A program made the translations under genes and the position numbers. Positions 1 through 9,138 of a DNA stretch of 64,000 nucleotides are shown one piece after another. This stretch comes from Planctomycetaceae bacterium (lineage in GTDB: Bacteria; Planctomycetota; Planctomycetia; Planctomycetales; Planctomycetaceae). The number at the start of each line of letters is the position of its first letter. The first letter of the stretch is position 1. A model generated the notes under the pieces. It saw only the letters and a program-made list of their open reading frames with translations. It was not told the origin of the DNA and searched no databases. The stretch covers positions 36,693-100,692 of the forward strand of contig JAHBXV010000023.1 in NCBI GenBank assembly GCA_019636285.1. Direction: 5' to 3'.

Positions 1-4
1 GAGC

Positions 5-51
5 ACCGTTCAGGCTGCCCGCCTGCAAGCTGCGGCGGGCCATTGAACGGC
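5..51 (-). terminator. Hairpin downstream of lptB, possible terminator
   Basis: Read on the minus strand, CCGTTCA and TGAACGG enclose an inner GCCCGCC/GGCGGGC stem. It starts just after the lptB stop codon. The window ends before any T-run could be seen, so terminator function is an inference from position and stem strength. Confidence 0.4.
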
Positions 52-56
52 CAGAA

Positions 57-890
57 TCAAGCAGCCATCAGCGAGGGACCATCGTCCTCACCGGCTTCGT
101 CGTCCGCGGCAAACTCGTCTTCGGCATCGTAACGTGCCTGGAACGAGCCCTTGCTTTCGATGATCGAATCGGCATCGAAGCGCTTGCCGAAGTACAACCG
201 CTGGGCTTCTTCGTTCCGTAGCACGGTTTCCGCGTCGCCGCTGACGAGGATTCTTCCCGCGAAGACCACATAGCTGCGATCGGTGATCGTCAAAGTTTCC
301 CGTTCGCGGTGGTCGGTCAACAGGATCGAAATCCCGTCGTTTCGCAGCTTGGCGATAATGTCCTGAATGCTGTGAATGGTAACCGGGTCGATCCCGGTGA
401 AGGGCTCGTCGAGCAGAATGAGCTTTGGCTTCGTGGCCAGGCAACGCGCGATTTCCAGACGCCGACGTTCACCGCCCGAAAGAGTCGACGCGACCTGCCG
501 TCGTTTGTCGGACAGGCCAAATTCGTCCAGCAGTTCGTCCGTCCAGCGCTTTCGCTCGGCATTCGTCATGGTCTGGTATTCCAGGACCGCCCAGATGTTT
601 TGCTCGACCGTCAGCCGGACGAAAATACTCTCGTCCTGCGGCAGATAGCCCATCCCAAGCCGGGCCCGCTTGTACAGCGGCCACTTCGTCACTTCCTGTC
701 CGCAGAACGTCACGCGACCGGCCGTGGGAGTCACCAGTCCGCACGTCATGCGGAAGCTGGTACTTTTCCCGGCCCCGTTGGGCCCCAGGAGGCCGACGAT
801 TTCGCCCGGTTCGACATGAAAGCTGACGCCGTCGACCGCCCGCTTCTGCGGGTACTGCTTGATGAGGCCCTGGCATTCCAGAAGAGGCAT
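57..890 (-). CDS. lptB: LPS export ABC transporter ATP-binding protein LptB
   Basis: 277 aa, cytoplasmic ATPase predicted to power LptFG-driven extraction of lipopolysaccharide from the inner membrane. Walker A GPNGAGKS lies at about residues 36-43, followed by a Q-loop, the signature LSGGERRR, Walker B LILLDEP and an H-loop (LLTDH). The spacing and the FTGIDP sequence after Walker B match LptB rather than generic importers. The C-terminus has an acidic tail of about 30 residues beyond the usual LptB end. It lies 58 bp downstream of lepB on the same strand and may be cotranscribed. No lptF, lptG or lptC is in the window. A related branched-chain amino-acid type ATPase (LivF-like) is the alternative, but the motifs favour LptB. 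Confidence 0.88.
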   Translation of the reverse strand: MPLLECQGLIKQYPQKRAVDGVSFHVEPGEIVGLLGPNGAGKSTSFRMTCGLVTPTAGRVTFCGQEVTKWPLYKRARLGMGYLPQDESIFVRLTVEQNIWAVLEYQTMTNAERKRWTDELLDEFGLSDKRRQVASTLSGGERRRLEIARCLATKPKLILLDEPFTGIDPVTIHSIQDIIAKLRNDGISILLTDHRERETLTITDRSYVVFAGRILVSGDAETVLRNEEAQRLYFGKRFDADSIIESKGSFQARYDAEDEFAADDEAGEDDGPSLMAA

Positions 891-948
891 GGCGATCTTC
901 CTTGATCGTATGGTCGGCGGGACTTCCCATTTCCAGCCGGGGCGTTTG

Positions 949-2820
949 TCAGCGAATCCGCTGCCAGCGCCAGAACTGCGGATAGAACGGAATCCGCGTG
1001 TGCGGATAGTTCTCGACGTACTGGCGATCCCGTTCCTGCATCGAATGATTCATGAGGGCCGGAACCGGCGCGTACCCCTTGCCATCGTTCAAGAACGGGA
1101 TGCCATGCGGCCAGTAGATGCAGAAGGCTTTCCCCAGCATGGCGCTCCGGGGAACCGCGTGTCGATGAATCGCCTGCCGCTCGTTCGGCCACAAGCGGCT
1201 ATCCTGACTGCGCGGGCTGTTGTCGCCCAGCACGAAGAACTCATCGCTCGCCAGCCGCTCGAACGTCGCGACGTGATGCCGGGACTGATAGACCTCGCCG
1301 TACCGCTCGGGCTCGGAAAGCAGCCGCGAAAGGAGCGACATTTCGCTGGCCGGGACTTCAAACAAATGCCCGCTGTTTCGATCGGCCAGGTTGCTGGTTT
1401 GTTCGGCCCGATAGTAAATGTCTCGTTGCAGCAGTAAATCCCCGATCACGACCGCGAGATCGGTCGCGCCGATTCCCGCCGGTGCCAGGTCTTCCGATTG
1501 CGGCCGCGGATTGGGCGGCGCCTCGTACAAGGCCCCATCCCCGAAGTCGATCAGCGTGTCATTCAGCCACACGCACAATCGATCGTCCACGTTGGCAAAG
1601 CAGACATCAAAGCGACCGGTTCCCTTGAGGCCGGTGGTTGCCTCTCCCAAGAGAATGTTGTCCGCCGGGACCGAGCCATCACCCGGTTGCAGTTCGTCCG
1701 TCCGATAAAGCCGGGCCTGTCCCGTCGAGGGTTGAAATCGGCAACGGTACGTGCGAACCCCTTCCACGAGTTCCAGGACAAGCTCGCTCGACTCGGACGG
1801 AGCTTCCGTGATCTCGATGGTGGCGGTCATCGTCAGATCACCGACCCAGAAACAGTCGTCGATCATGCGACCATGTTCGCGAGGCTCGGTCTCGAACATG
1901 TTGTAACCGCAGAAATCGCTGATGAGTTCGGGCTTGGCCAGGTTGCTCACGTCGCCGTGAACCTCGAGTGTCGACCAGACCGTCGGCGACGGCACGAGAT
2001 GCTGATACCGCAGCCACCGCGTTTCAGGCGACTTCGCCAGCTTCATTCGCCGCGAATCGGCATCGCGGCTCCATCCGCTCTCGTTGACTCGCCAGTCTCT
2101 CTGTCCCTGGGCCGACGTCTCGGCCGCCATGCCGCGCCAGCGTTCCGGCCAGCCATGCTCCAGGAGGGCTCTCGGCGGATGATGATCGTCGTAGACCAGT
2201 TGCTGCAGCAGCCGCTGCTTATCCGGGTCGTCCTTGCGAAGAATGCGGTAGGGCTCGGAGGGCTCCTGGCGGGCGTAAACATCGCCCTGCTGAATCAGGA
2301 TTTCTTCGCCCGGCAGGCCAACCAGCCGCTTGATGTAGTTTCGATCGGGATCCTCGGGATAGCGAAAGACCACCACGTCCCAACGCCGGGGATCGCCAAA
2401 TTCGTACGGGAACTTATTGACCAGAATTCGATCGCCGCGAAAGACCGGGTCGTCAAAGACGTCGTTCTGATTGCGGCAGTTCGGACAGATCGACGACTTG
2501 ACCCGCCGCTTGAGATACTTGCTGAACTCCGGATCGAGTTCGTCGCTCGCGCCGATCGAATACTCGCACCCGCATTCCGCGCAGACGACCGTCTTGTTGC
2601 GTCCCAGCAGCGTCGGCGCCATCGAGCCTGTCGGAATGACGAACGCCTCGGCGACGAACGCGCGGAACAGAAACGCCAGCACGAACGCGAACGCGATTGA
2701 TTCGATGGTGTCCCGAGCCGACTCCCGATGACCAACCTGGGCCGTCGCCACGGACGTTCCCGACGTGGGATCGGCCTTGGCCGGGGTGGTGGGGGGACTC
2801 TTTTTGTTCTTGCCTGCCAT
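949..2820 (-). CDS. lepB: Signal peptidase I with zinc-ribbon and large inserted domain
   Basis: 623 aa from the ATG that begins MAGKNKK; the open frame extends 74 codons further upstream with no protein-like character. It cleaves signal peptides of exported proteins at the membrane. One N-terminal TM helix (about 40-60) precedes the Ser box PTGSMAPT (catalytic Ser about 66). The Lys box is NYIKRLVGLPGE (Lys about 164), and the C-terminal box LGDNSPRSQDSR is near residue 531. Typical enzymes are 200-350 aa. Two additions explain the size. CxxC pairs at about 80-83 and 112-115, right after the Ser box, look like a zinc ribbon. About 345 residues between the Lys box and LGDNS include a beta-rich stretch resembling a LamG/concanavalin-type sandwich. 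Both catalytic residues are intact, so activity is expected; the role of the insert is unknown. Confidence 0.9.
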   Translation of the reverse strand: MAGKNKKSPPTTPAKADPTSGTSVATAQVGHRESARDTIESIAFAFVLAFLFRAFVAEAFVIPTGSMAPTLLGRNKTVVCAECGCEYSIGASDELDPEFSKYLKRRVKSSICPNCRNQNDVFDDPVFRGDRILVNKFPYEFGDPRRWDVVVFRYPEDPDRNYIKRLVGLPGEEILIQQGDVYARQEPSEPYRILRKDDPDKQRLLQQLVYDDHHPPRALLEHGWPERWRGMAAETSAQGQRDWRVNESGWSRDADSRRMKLAKSPETRWLRYQHLVPSPTVWSTLEVHGDVSNLAKPELISDFCGYNMFETEPREHGRMIDDCFWVGDLTMTATIEITEAPSESSELVLELVEGVRTYRCRFQPSTGQARLYRTDELQPGDGSVPADNILLGEATTGLKGTGRFDVCFANVDDRLCVWLNDTLIDFGDGALYEAPPNPRPQSEDLAPAGIGATDLAVVIGDLLLQRDIYYRAEQTSNLADRNSGHLFEVPASEMSLLSRLLSEPERYGEVYQSRHHVATFERLASDEFFVLGDNSPRSQDSRLWPNERQAIHRHAVPRSAMLGKAFCIYWPHGIPFLNDGKGYAPVPALMNHSMQERDRQYVENYPHTRIPFYPQFWRWQRIR

Positions 2821-3091
2821 CAACCGCTCGCTCGTTCCGCAATTCGACCAAACTCGTGCCGATACAGTCTCTACGCATCCTACCCGACGACCCCGAATGC
2901 GGAAATCCGGAAACCGGCCGCATTCATCGGGAACTGCCAGCGCCGCGCGTTCGCCATCGCGACCAGTCACAAAACCGTAAGATACTGCGGTATAAACAGT
3001 TAAAAGACAGCACCCCGTGCAGGGACGTGCCGCTTGAACCACGCCGTCGCACGAAGGGTTTCAAGTCGCCAGCCAGAACTTCAGACAGACT

Positions 3092-3973
3092 TTACTTGAG
3101 GAGCGTCTGCCGCGTGACCTGGAACGTGTAGCCCTCACCCTCGGAAATAACGGTGAAGAAAGTCCGACGGATCATTTTCGGGTCGCGGTTCTGATAGTCG
3201 CGTTCCAACTTGGCGAGTTGGCTCTCGGTTTTCGGGGGATAGAAGTGGAACATGACCTCTCCCCCGCGAAGTGGAACCCCTGCCTTGGCGAAGAGCTGCT
3301 GGTCGAACACCCGGCGTTCGCCAGCCTGCCAGGTCATATACAGGCGAGTTTCCCCCGCTCCGCTCGCTGCATAACGAACCATGGGCTGAGCGGTCGACAT
3401 CCCCGATACATAAGCCAACCGCTTGTCCGCGAGCAGAACTCCCAGTTCGATCCCGAAGAAGTCGAGTTGCTTCGCATAGTCATTCAGGGTCGACCGATCG
3501 TCGAAGCGGACATACCACCGCTGCTCACGCGGGAGTCCTCCGTCTCCCGGCCCTTCCCCTAGACCACGCCGCCCGGTCCCGGCCGCGCTCCCTTTTTTGC
3601 CGCGATTGAGCATTTGCGTCTCGAACTGCTCGGTCACCTGCTCCGCCGCCAGGTCCGATTGTTCGATCAGCGTTTCCAGGGTCTCGGCGATCTCGGTCTC
3701 GGGGGCTTCAACCTCGGCCAGCGAGGCATCAGCCCGTTCGGGATCTGGAGAATCGAGCCGTAGCGTTTCATCGGGGTTGCCGTCTTCAAATCCCCCGGCG
3801 ACATCGAGGATCTCGATCGGCACCGCATTGGGAGCGGGAGGAACGAGATTGATGAACCAGACCGCGCAGACTCCGCCAAACAGCAGAAGTGTTCCCAGAA
3901 ACAGCGAGATCGTCACCGCCACCGACTTGTCGTACGACGTCACACTGAGAACGGGCGCTTTCCGCGTCGACAT
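3092..3973 (-). CDS. Single-pass membrane protein of unknown function
   Basis: 293 aa. A short cytoplasmic N-terminus is followed by one TM helix at about 20-42 (rich in V, L, F and G). An acidic, Glu-rich linker (about 60-115) and a Gly-rich hinge lead to a periplasmic-type domain of about 150 residues. The topology resembles TonB-like or biopolymer-transport accessory proteins, but no TonB C-terminal signature is visible and no ExbB/ExbD is adjacent. It lies upstream of lepB on the same strand, separated by 271 bp. Function not recognised. Confidence 0.6.
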   Translation of the reverse strand: MSTRKAPVLSVTSYDKSVAVTISLFLGTLLLFGGVCAVWFINLVPPAPNAVPIEILDVAGGFEDGNPDETLRLDSPDPERADASLAEVEAPETEIAETLETLIEQSDLAAEQVTEQFETQMLNRGKKGSAAGTGRRGLGEGPGDGGLPREQRWYVRFDDRSTLNDYAKQLDFFGIELGVLLADKRLAYVSGMSTAQPMVRYAASGAGETRLYMTWQAGERRVFDQQLFAKAGVPLRGGEVMFHFYPPKTESQLAKLERDYQNRDPKMIRRTFFTVISEGEGYTFQVTRQTLLK

Positions 3974-4120
3974 CGTGGCCAGACCTTTACGTCAATCTTC
4001 CCCGCTCGACTCCCAGGGCCTTTTCACGCTGGACTGACTTTGCTTCCAGGTCGAGTGACGAACGAAAAAGACTGAAAACGGCCTTCTCTTCCTCGCCTCT
4101 CGCCTCTCGACTCGACCGCC

Positions 4121-5041
4121 CTACTCCGCCTTCATCGCCTTCTGCTTGGCTTCCCACTTGGCGATCCATTTCACGGGATCGTCGTTAAAGGCCGCCTGAC
4201 AGCCCGTGCAGCAGACGTAGTACGACTTCCCCTGGTACGAAACCGTAATGGTTCCCAATCCCTGTGAAATGATGCACGTCCGGTCGCCATAGTCCGAATC
4301 GCTGAGAGCGAAGGACGTCCCTTCCCGTTGCGTATTGACCGTGTCGTACCGTAAAAACTCCCCACCGCCTCGCTTGCGATCAACTTCCAGCAGATACCGA
4401 TTGTTGTTCTGTTGCGCCAGGGCGATTCGCCACAATTCTCCGTCGGCCGGTTCCGACTGCGTTAACTCCAGCCGATACGTGCGCTGCAGTTTCTTATCGT
4501 CCCCGGCTTCGTCACGAACGGGTTCGGTGTACGTGCCGCGCAACTCGCGCCGGTTTCCATCCAGGTCCGTCGCCGTCATCACGAACTGCTGCGTGGCCAC
4601 GTCAAACGTCAGTCGCCCGTCCTTCAGGTAAACGCCCTTGGGCGACGTAATCGCCAGCGCCGGGTGCTCGGGGTCGCTTTGAAGATCCCAGACCCACTCT
4701 GGAGCTTCGACAAATGCCCGGCGAGCCACGCCATTCCACTGCCCAAGCAGAACTTGCAGAGGCCGTAGCGCCTCCATCACCGAATCAACAGCCGGTTCCC
4801 CTCCCGTGCTGGCTGTCGCCGTCGGCTGGCCACTCCCAATTCCAAGGTTGAGCGGTCGAATCGCTCGCTTGGGCGTCGCAGTCTGCTCGACCGGGTCGGC
4901 AGGTTCGACGGCTGTCGAACTGCCGACGGAAACCGGAGTGTCGGCCGCCGCGGTTTTTGACGCAGGTTGAGGAACAGACCCACTGCATCCGAACATCAGG
5001 CATGCCAACAACGGCACGGCGATTGAGAGAGGTCGCGTCAT
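4121..5041 (-). CDS. Lipoprotein with C-terminal YHS-like domain
   Basis: 306 aa from MTRPLSIAV, a start that gives a good lipoprotein signal ending in the lipobox LMFGC. The open frame continues 22 codons upstream but without a signal peptide. A Pro/Thr/Ala-rich linker leads to a middle domain of about 150 residues of unknown type. The C-terminus carries YYVCCTGCQAAFNDDP, the pattern of a YHS metal-binding domain in which a CxxC-type site is followed by a helix. It is probably exported and anchored in a membrane, with metal binding inferred from the motif. No metal transporter is adjacent; the P-type ATPase lies 1.2 kb away with other genes between. Confidence 0.6.
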   Translation of the reverse strand: MTRPLSIAVPLLACLMFGCSGSVPQPASKTAAADTPVSVGSSTAVEPADPVEQTATPKRAIRPLNLGIGSGQPTATASTGGEPAVDSVMEALRPLQVLLGQWNGVARRAFVEAPEWVWDLQSDPEHPALAITSPKGVYLKDGRLTFDVATQQFVMTATDLDGNRRELRGTYTEPVRDEAGDDKKLQRTYRLELTQSEPADGELWRIALAQQNNNRYLLEVDRKRGGGEFLRYDTVNTQREGTSFALSDSDYGDRTCIISQGLGTITVSYQGKSYYVCCTGCQAAFNDDPVKWIAKWEAKQKAMKAE

Positions 5042-5167
5042 TGACTGTGGCTCCGCGGGAAATTCAGCAAGCGGGACTGAGCCCAATCCGTCTCGTCCAC
5101 TCAGCATATCACAGCAGCACTGTGAATCGTGTTCGACGTTTTTGACCGCAGGACTCGCAGAATGGCG

Positions 5168-5944
5168 TCAATCGCCTCGGTCGCTGGTCGCACTCGGTGC
5201 TCCCAGAAATCTTCCGCCGTCGACCCGCACGATCTCGCCCGTCACAAAATCTGTCCCTTCAAGCAGATACATCGCGGCAGCGACGATATCTCGCGGATCA
5301 CCCAGCCGCCCCACAAGCGACTGCCGTGCGATTTCCTGCTGGCCGGCTTCCGAGAGTTCCGGTGGCGGCAAGACCGTTCCGGGGGCAATCGCGTTGACGA
5401 GGACCGATGGCGCCAGTTCAACGGCGAGCGCCCGCGTGAGCGTGGCGATGCCCCCCTTGGCGCATAGGTAGGGCAAGAAACCCGCATACGGACGGTCAAT
5501 CGCCCAGTCCGAAAAGTGCAGAATCTTGCCGCGAATCCCCTCGCAAACTGGCTGCTCCAGCATGGCACGGCCGACGGCAACCGACGTGTACATCGGAGCC
5601 ATCAGGTTCGAATCGACCTCGGCTCGCAGCGATTCGGCCGTCACATCTTTCAATGGCGTGCGGGAATAGGTACTGATCAGGTTCAACAAAACGTCGATCG
5701 AGCCAAAGTCGCGTTTGACCGTCTGGACCAGGCCCTCGACCGCAGCCGGATCGCGCAAATCCGCCTGGTACGCGTCTGCATCCACCCCTACTTGGCGACA
5801 ACTCTCAACCGTCTCTTCGATCGGCTCGGCTCGCGAAAACCAGGTCATGGCGATTCGCGAGCCCCGCGCAGCCAACTCGTGAGCCAGAATGGATCCCAAA
5901 CGACGACCACCAGCGATCAAAACTGTCTTGCGCGTCAAATCCAT
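5168..5944 (-). CDS. SDR family oxidoreductase, pteridine-reductase/FabG-like
   Basis: 258 aa starting at MDLTRKTVLIAGG; the 24-codon upstream extension lacks family similarity. It is an NAD(P)-dependent Rossmann enzyme. The cofactor loop is GGRRLGS instead of TGxxxGIG, as in pteridine-reductase-like (FolM/PTR1) SDRs. The active site shows Ser in HFSDWA and YLCAK (YxxxK). The C-terminal part has NAIAPGTVLPP and the FVTGEIVRVDGG end typical of classical SDRs. The substrate cannot be told from sequence. It is monocistronic-looking, and the tRNA-Val follows upstream on the other strand. Confidence 0.75.
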   Translation of the reverse strand: MDLTRKTVLIAGGRRLGSILAHELAARGSRIAMTWFSRAEPIEETVESCRQVGVDADAYQADLRDPAAVEGLVQTVKRDFGSIDVLLNLISTYSRTPLKDVTAESLRAEVDSNLMAPMYTSVAVGRAMLEQPVCEGIRGKILHFSDWAIDRPYAGFLPYLCAKGGIATLTRALAVELAPSVLVNAIAPGTVLPPPELSEAGQQEIARQSLVGRLGDPRDIVAAAMYLLEGTDFVTGEIVRVDGGRFLGAPSATSDRGD

Positions 5945-6110
5945 GCCATTTGCCTCAATCGGCAGCTTCGATTCGATGCAAAGGCCCCCGACAGCCCGAA
6001 CGCAAACCCGCTGCATCAGCGGCCTTGATGTTCCAATGGTCGGCTCCCTTGACCTCGCCGCCCGGCCATCCTATCGTTTTGCCTGTCCGAAAGGTGCAAC
6101 CCTTTCGCCG

Positions 6111-6184
6111 GGACGATTAGCTCAGTTGGTTAGAGCGCCACGTTGACATCGTGGAGGTCACAGGTTCGAGTCCTGTATCGTCCA
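6111..6184 (+). tRNA. tRNA-Val (anticodon GAC)
   Basis: A full cloverleaf can be read. The acceptor GGACGAT pairs with ATCGTCC and has discriminator A. The D-stem is GCTC/GAGC. The anticodon stem CCACG/CGTGG has loop TTGACAT (anticodon GAC at 6145-6147). The T-stem ACAGG/CCTGT has loop TTCGAGT. The 3' CCA is not fully encoded. A terminator follows 20 nt downstream. Confidence 0.96.
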
Positions 6185-6203
6185 ATCCACGCACGGTTTC
6201 CTG

Positions 6204-6236
6204 ACAGCCTCGGCTTTCGCCGGGGCTGTTTTGCTT
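6204..6236 (+). terminator. Terminator after tRNA-Val, probably bidirectional
   Basis: ACAGCCTCGGC and GCCGGGGCTGT form an 11-bp stem with one G-U pair and a TTTC loop, followed by TTTTGCTTT. It lies exactly between the tRNA and the stop codon of the convergent P-type ATPase, so it can serve both. Confidence 0.8.
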
Positions 6237-8917
6237 TATCCGTGGCGGCGGTTCCACCACCATTTGTGGAGTTCGATGGCCGGAATGATCAGGATTCCGA
6301 CGCTGATGGCGACCAGCCAGGACTCTGCTTCCAGTGGGCGCGTCTGAAGGATTTCCTGCAAAAACTCCAGGTGCATGCCCAGAACGTGGATCAAAAATGC
6401 CGCGAGCGTTCCGAAGAACAGCGTCGGGCTGCGGAATGGCGACAGGGCGAAAGCCGATCGCGTTTCCGATCGGCAATTGCCGACATGAAAATTCTCGAAC
6501 AGCACCATCGTCAACAACAGCAGGTTGCGGGCATCGGGGACGCTCCATCCCAGCCGGAGTGCTGATTCGAAGACGAGAAAACCTCCCACTCCCACCACCA
6601 CCACCGCGATCAGCGTGCGCTGAATGAGTAACGGGTTGAAAATAGGCTCGGTCGGTGGCCTTGGGGGGCGCCGGAGGCTGTCGCCTTCACCTGGTTCAAA
6701 CGCCAGAGCCACCCCCTGAATCCCGTTAGTTACCAGGTTCAGCCACAAGAGTTGTACCGGCAGCAGCGGAATCGGCGAGCCGAACAGGACGGCCAGCAGG
6801 ACCATCAGCAGTTCGGCTGCCCCCATGGAGACGAGCAGGAAAATTGCCTTGCGAATATTGTCGTAGGCGATTCGTCCTTCTTCGATTCCCCCAATGATCG
6901 ATTTGAAATTGTCGTCGCTCAGGACCAGCTCGGCGGCCTCTCGAGCGACATCGGTTCCTGCTTTTCCCATCGCGACGCCAATGTTCGCTACCCGCAGCGC
7001 CGGCGCATCGTTAACGCCGTCTCCCGTGACCGCGACGAATTCTCCCGCCTGACGTGCCGCATTGACGATCAAGAGCTTCTGCCGCGGCGTGACGCGGGCG
7101 AAGACACGAATCGTTCGAATGACTTCGGGAAGCCTGTCCTCCGGGAGCCGATCCAGCTCGTTCGCGGTCATCACCTGATCGTCGTGTTTGGCGAGCCCGA
7201 GCTCCCGGGCAATCGCCAGCGCGGTGACACGATGGTCTCCCGTCACCATCGCCACCTTCACGCCGGCGGCTTCGCACTCGCCGAAGGCTTCCTTCACCCC
7301 GGCGCGCAACGGGTCGATCATGCCGACGAAACCGAGGTGGCGCAGGTTCTCTGGGGCGGGCGGCGTATCCGCGGCAGGTGAATCGTCCTGTTCCCCCATG
7401 GCCAGGGCCAGCACGCGCATGCCTTCGGCGGCCATCGCGTGCGCGGTTCCTTCGAATTCGCCGCGGCGATGTTCCCGGTCCTCGGCTCGACACATCGCGA
7501 GCACCCGTTCGGGGGCTCCTTTCACATAGACGACCGTCCGCCCGTTCCGTGAATGGAACGACGCCGCGTATTGCGATTCCGATTCAAACGGAATCTCGGC
7601 GACACGGGGTGCCTGTTCCAGGAGCGGCTGACTCTTGAGCCCCGCTTTCTCGCCCAGGGTGAGCAGCGCGATATCGACGGCGTCGCCATGCCAGGTCCAG
7701 TCGCCATCGTGAGGATTGAGTTCCCCTTCATTGCAAAGAACTCCGCAGCGCAACAGGTCTTCGGCGATCACGGGAACCGTCTCTCCCGTTCGGCCGTTCC
7801 AGTGAATGTGCCCCGTGGGAACAAACCCTTCACCAGCCACGGAATGACGGATTCCGTCGCTGGTCACGATGGTCCGCACTGTTAGTTCATTGCAGGTCAG
7901 CGTGCCGGTCTTGTCGGTCGCGATCAGGGTGCAACTCCCGAGACCCTCCACAGCCGTGAGTCGCCGCACGATGACATTCCGGTTGGCCATGCGCATGGTC
8001 GCGACGGCCAGTGCCACTGTCATCGCCACCGGGAGTCCTTCCGGAATCGCGGCGACGGCGAGCGACACCGTGAGAAAAAACGTGTCGATCAGGCCGCGCC
8101 CCCACAACGCCATATTGAGCGCGCCGATCAGGACTGCCATCAGCAGCGTGCCGATGGCCACATAGTTGGTGAACCGCTCCATGCGAACGATGAGCGGCGG
8201 CTTTCCGCCGGTTTCACCGAGGACGTCGACGGCCAGTTGCCCGACGACTGTCGACGCCCCCGTCGCGACGACCACCCCCATGGCCCTGCCCCGCGCCACG
8301 ATGGAGCCCGCATACGCCATGTTCAAATGATCGCCGAGCGCCGCGTCAGCCGTCCCGCTCCACGACGCATCCTTGGTGACCGCGAGCGATTCCCCGGTCA
8401 GCAGCGACTCGTCGACCGACAGGCCCTGCGCGGTCATCAAACGCAGATCGGCCGGCACGCGATTGCCCGATTCGAGCCAGACAATGTCGCCCGGCACGAC
8501 GTCTTCAGCCGCGATATCGCGGACTTCCCCGTCGCGCTGGACCTGGGCGTGAATCCGCAGCAGCTTGCGGAGTGCCTGGCTGCTCTTCTCGGCCTGAGCC
8601 TCTTGCCAGGCACCAATGGCCGCGTTGACGAGCAGCACCGCCACGATAAAGCCGGCATCTTTCCAGTCGCCAAGCATCAGCGAGACGAGCGCGGCAGCGA
8701 CCAGAACATAAATCAGCGGGCTGAGAAACTGCCGCAGGACAATCACCGCCAGCGGCGTCGCTCCGCGTTCGGGCAGAAGATTGGGACCATACTTCGCCAG
8801 TCGCGCACGTGCATCCGCTTCGGTCAGGCCGGCTTCCGTGGTCTCGCGAAGAGTCAGCACTTCCGCGAGAGGCAAGACATGCCAAGCCCGGTCGTTCGGC
8901 TGAAGCGAATTCGTCAT
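6236..8917 (-). CDS. P2-type cation-transporting ATPase
   Basis: 893 aa from MTNSLQPNDRAWH; another in-frame ATG at 8956 would add 13 residues. It couples ATP hydrolysis to cation export across the inner membrane. The N-terminal cation_ATPase_N region (WHVLPLAEVL to KYGPNLLPERG) is followed by the actuator TGES loop. M4 carries PEGLP, the phosphorylation site is DKTGTLT, and the hinge is TGDGVNDAPALRVANIGVAMG. Six C-terminal TM helices follow. PEGLP and the overall order fit the P2A (Ca2+-type) or a related monovalent-cation group. The M6 sequence NLVTNGIQGVALAFEP has Asn where SERCA-type pumps have Asp (NLVTDG), so calcium specificity is not safe. Confidence 0.88.
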   Translation of the reverse strand: MTNSLQPNDRAWHVLPLAEVLTLRETTEAGLTEADARARLAKYGPNLLPERGATPLAVIVLRQFLSPLIYVLVAAALVSLMLGDWKDAGFIVAVLLVNAAIGAWQEAQAEKSSQALRKLLRIHAQVQRDGEVRDIAAEDVVPGDIVWLESGNRVPADLRLMTAQGLSVDESLLTGESLAVTKDASWSGTADAALGDHLNMAYAGSIVARGRAMGVVVATGASTVVGQLAVDVLGETGGKPPLIVRMERFTNYVAIGTLLMAVLIGALNMALWGRGLIDTFFLTVSLAVAAIPEGLPVAMTVALAVATMRMANRNVIVRRLTAVEGLGSCTLIATDKTGTLTCNELTVRTIVTSDGIRHSVAGEGFVPTGHIHWNGRTGETVPVIAEDLLRCGVLCNEGELNPHDGDWTWHGDAVDIALLTLGEKAGLKSQPLLEQAPRVAEIPFESESQYAASFHSRNGRTVVYVKGAPERVLAMCRAEDREHRRGEFEGTAHAMAAEGMRVLALAMGEQDDSPAADTPPAPENLRHLGFVGMIDPLRAGVKEAFGECEAAGVKVAMVTGDHRVTALAIARELGLAKHDDQVMTANELDRLPEDRLPEVIRTIRVFARVTPRQKLLIVNAARQAGEFVAVTGDGVNDAPALRVANIGVAMGKAGTDVAREAAELVLSDDNFKSIIGGIEEGRIAYDNIRKAIFLLVSMGAAELLMVLLAVLFGSPIPLLPVQLLWLNLVTNGIQGVALAFEPGEGDSLRRPPRPPTEPIFNPLLIQRTLIAVVVVGVGGFLVFESALRLGWSVPDARNLLLLTMVLFENFHVGNCRSETRSAFALSPFRSPTLFFGTLAAFLIHVLGMHLEFLQEILQTRPLEAESWLVAISVGILIIPAIELHKWWWNRRHG

Positions 8918-9138
8918 TCCGAGTTCGTCCGGCTCGACGCAGCGACTGACAGCCATCCGTCTGATGCAACTTCACACGGACCCATCAGGCGCCGCGCCAC
9001 GTGACAATGGTCCCTGGGTGGTTCGGTCGAACATAGTCTCCCATGGACTGCAATCGCAACGCAGCCAAACAAAGTGACGAACCCGATTGATACGGTCGCG
9101 AATTCTCGATCGGCTATCGCGAACGCGCCTGGTCCGAG

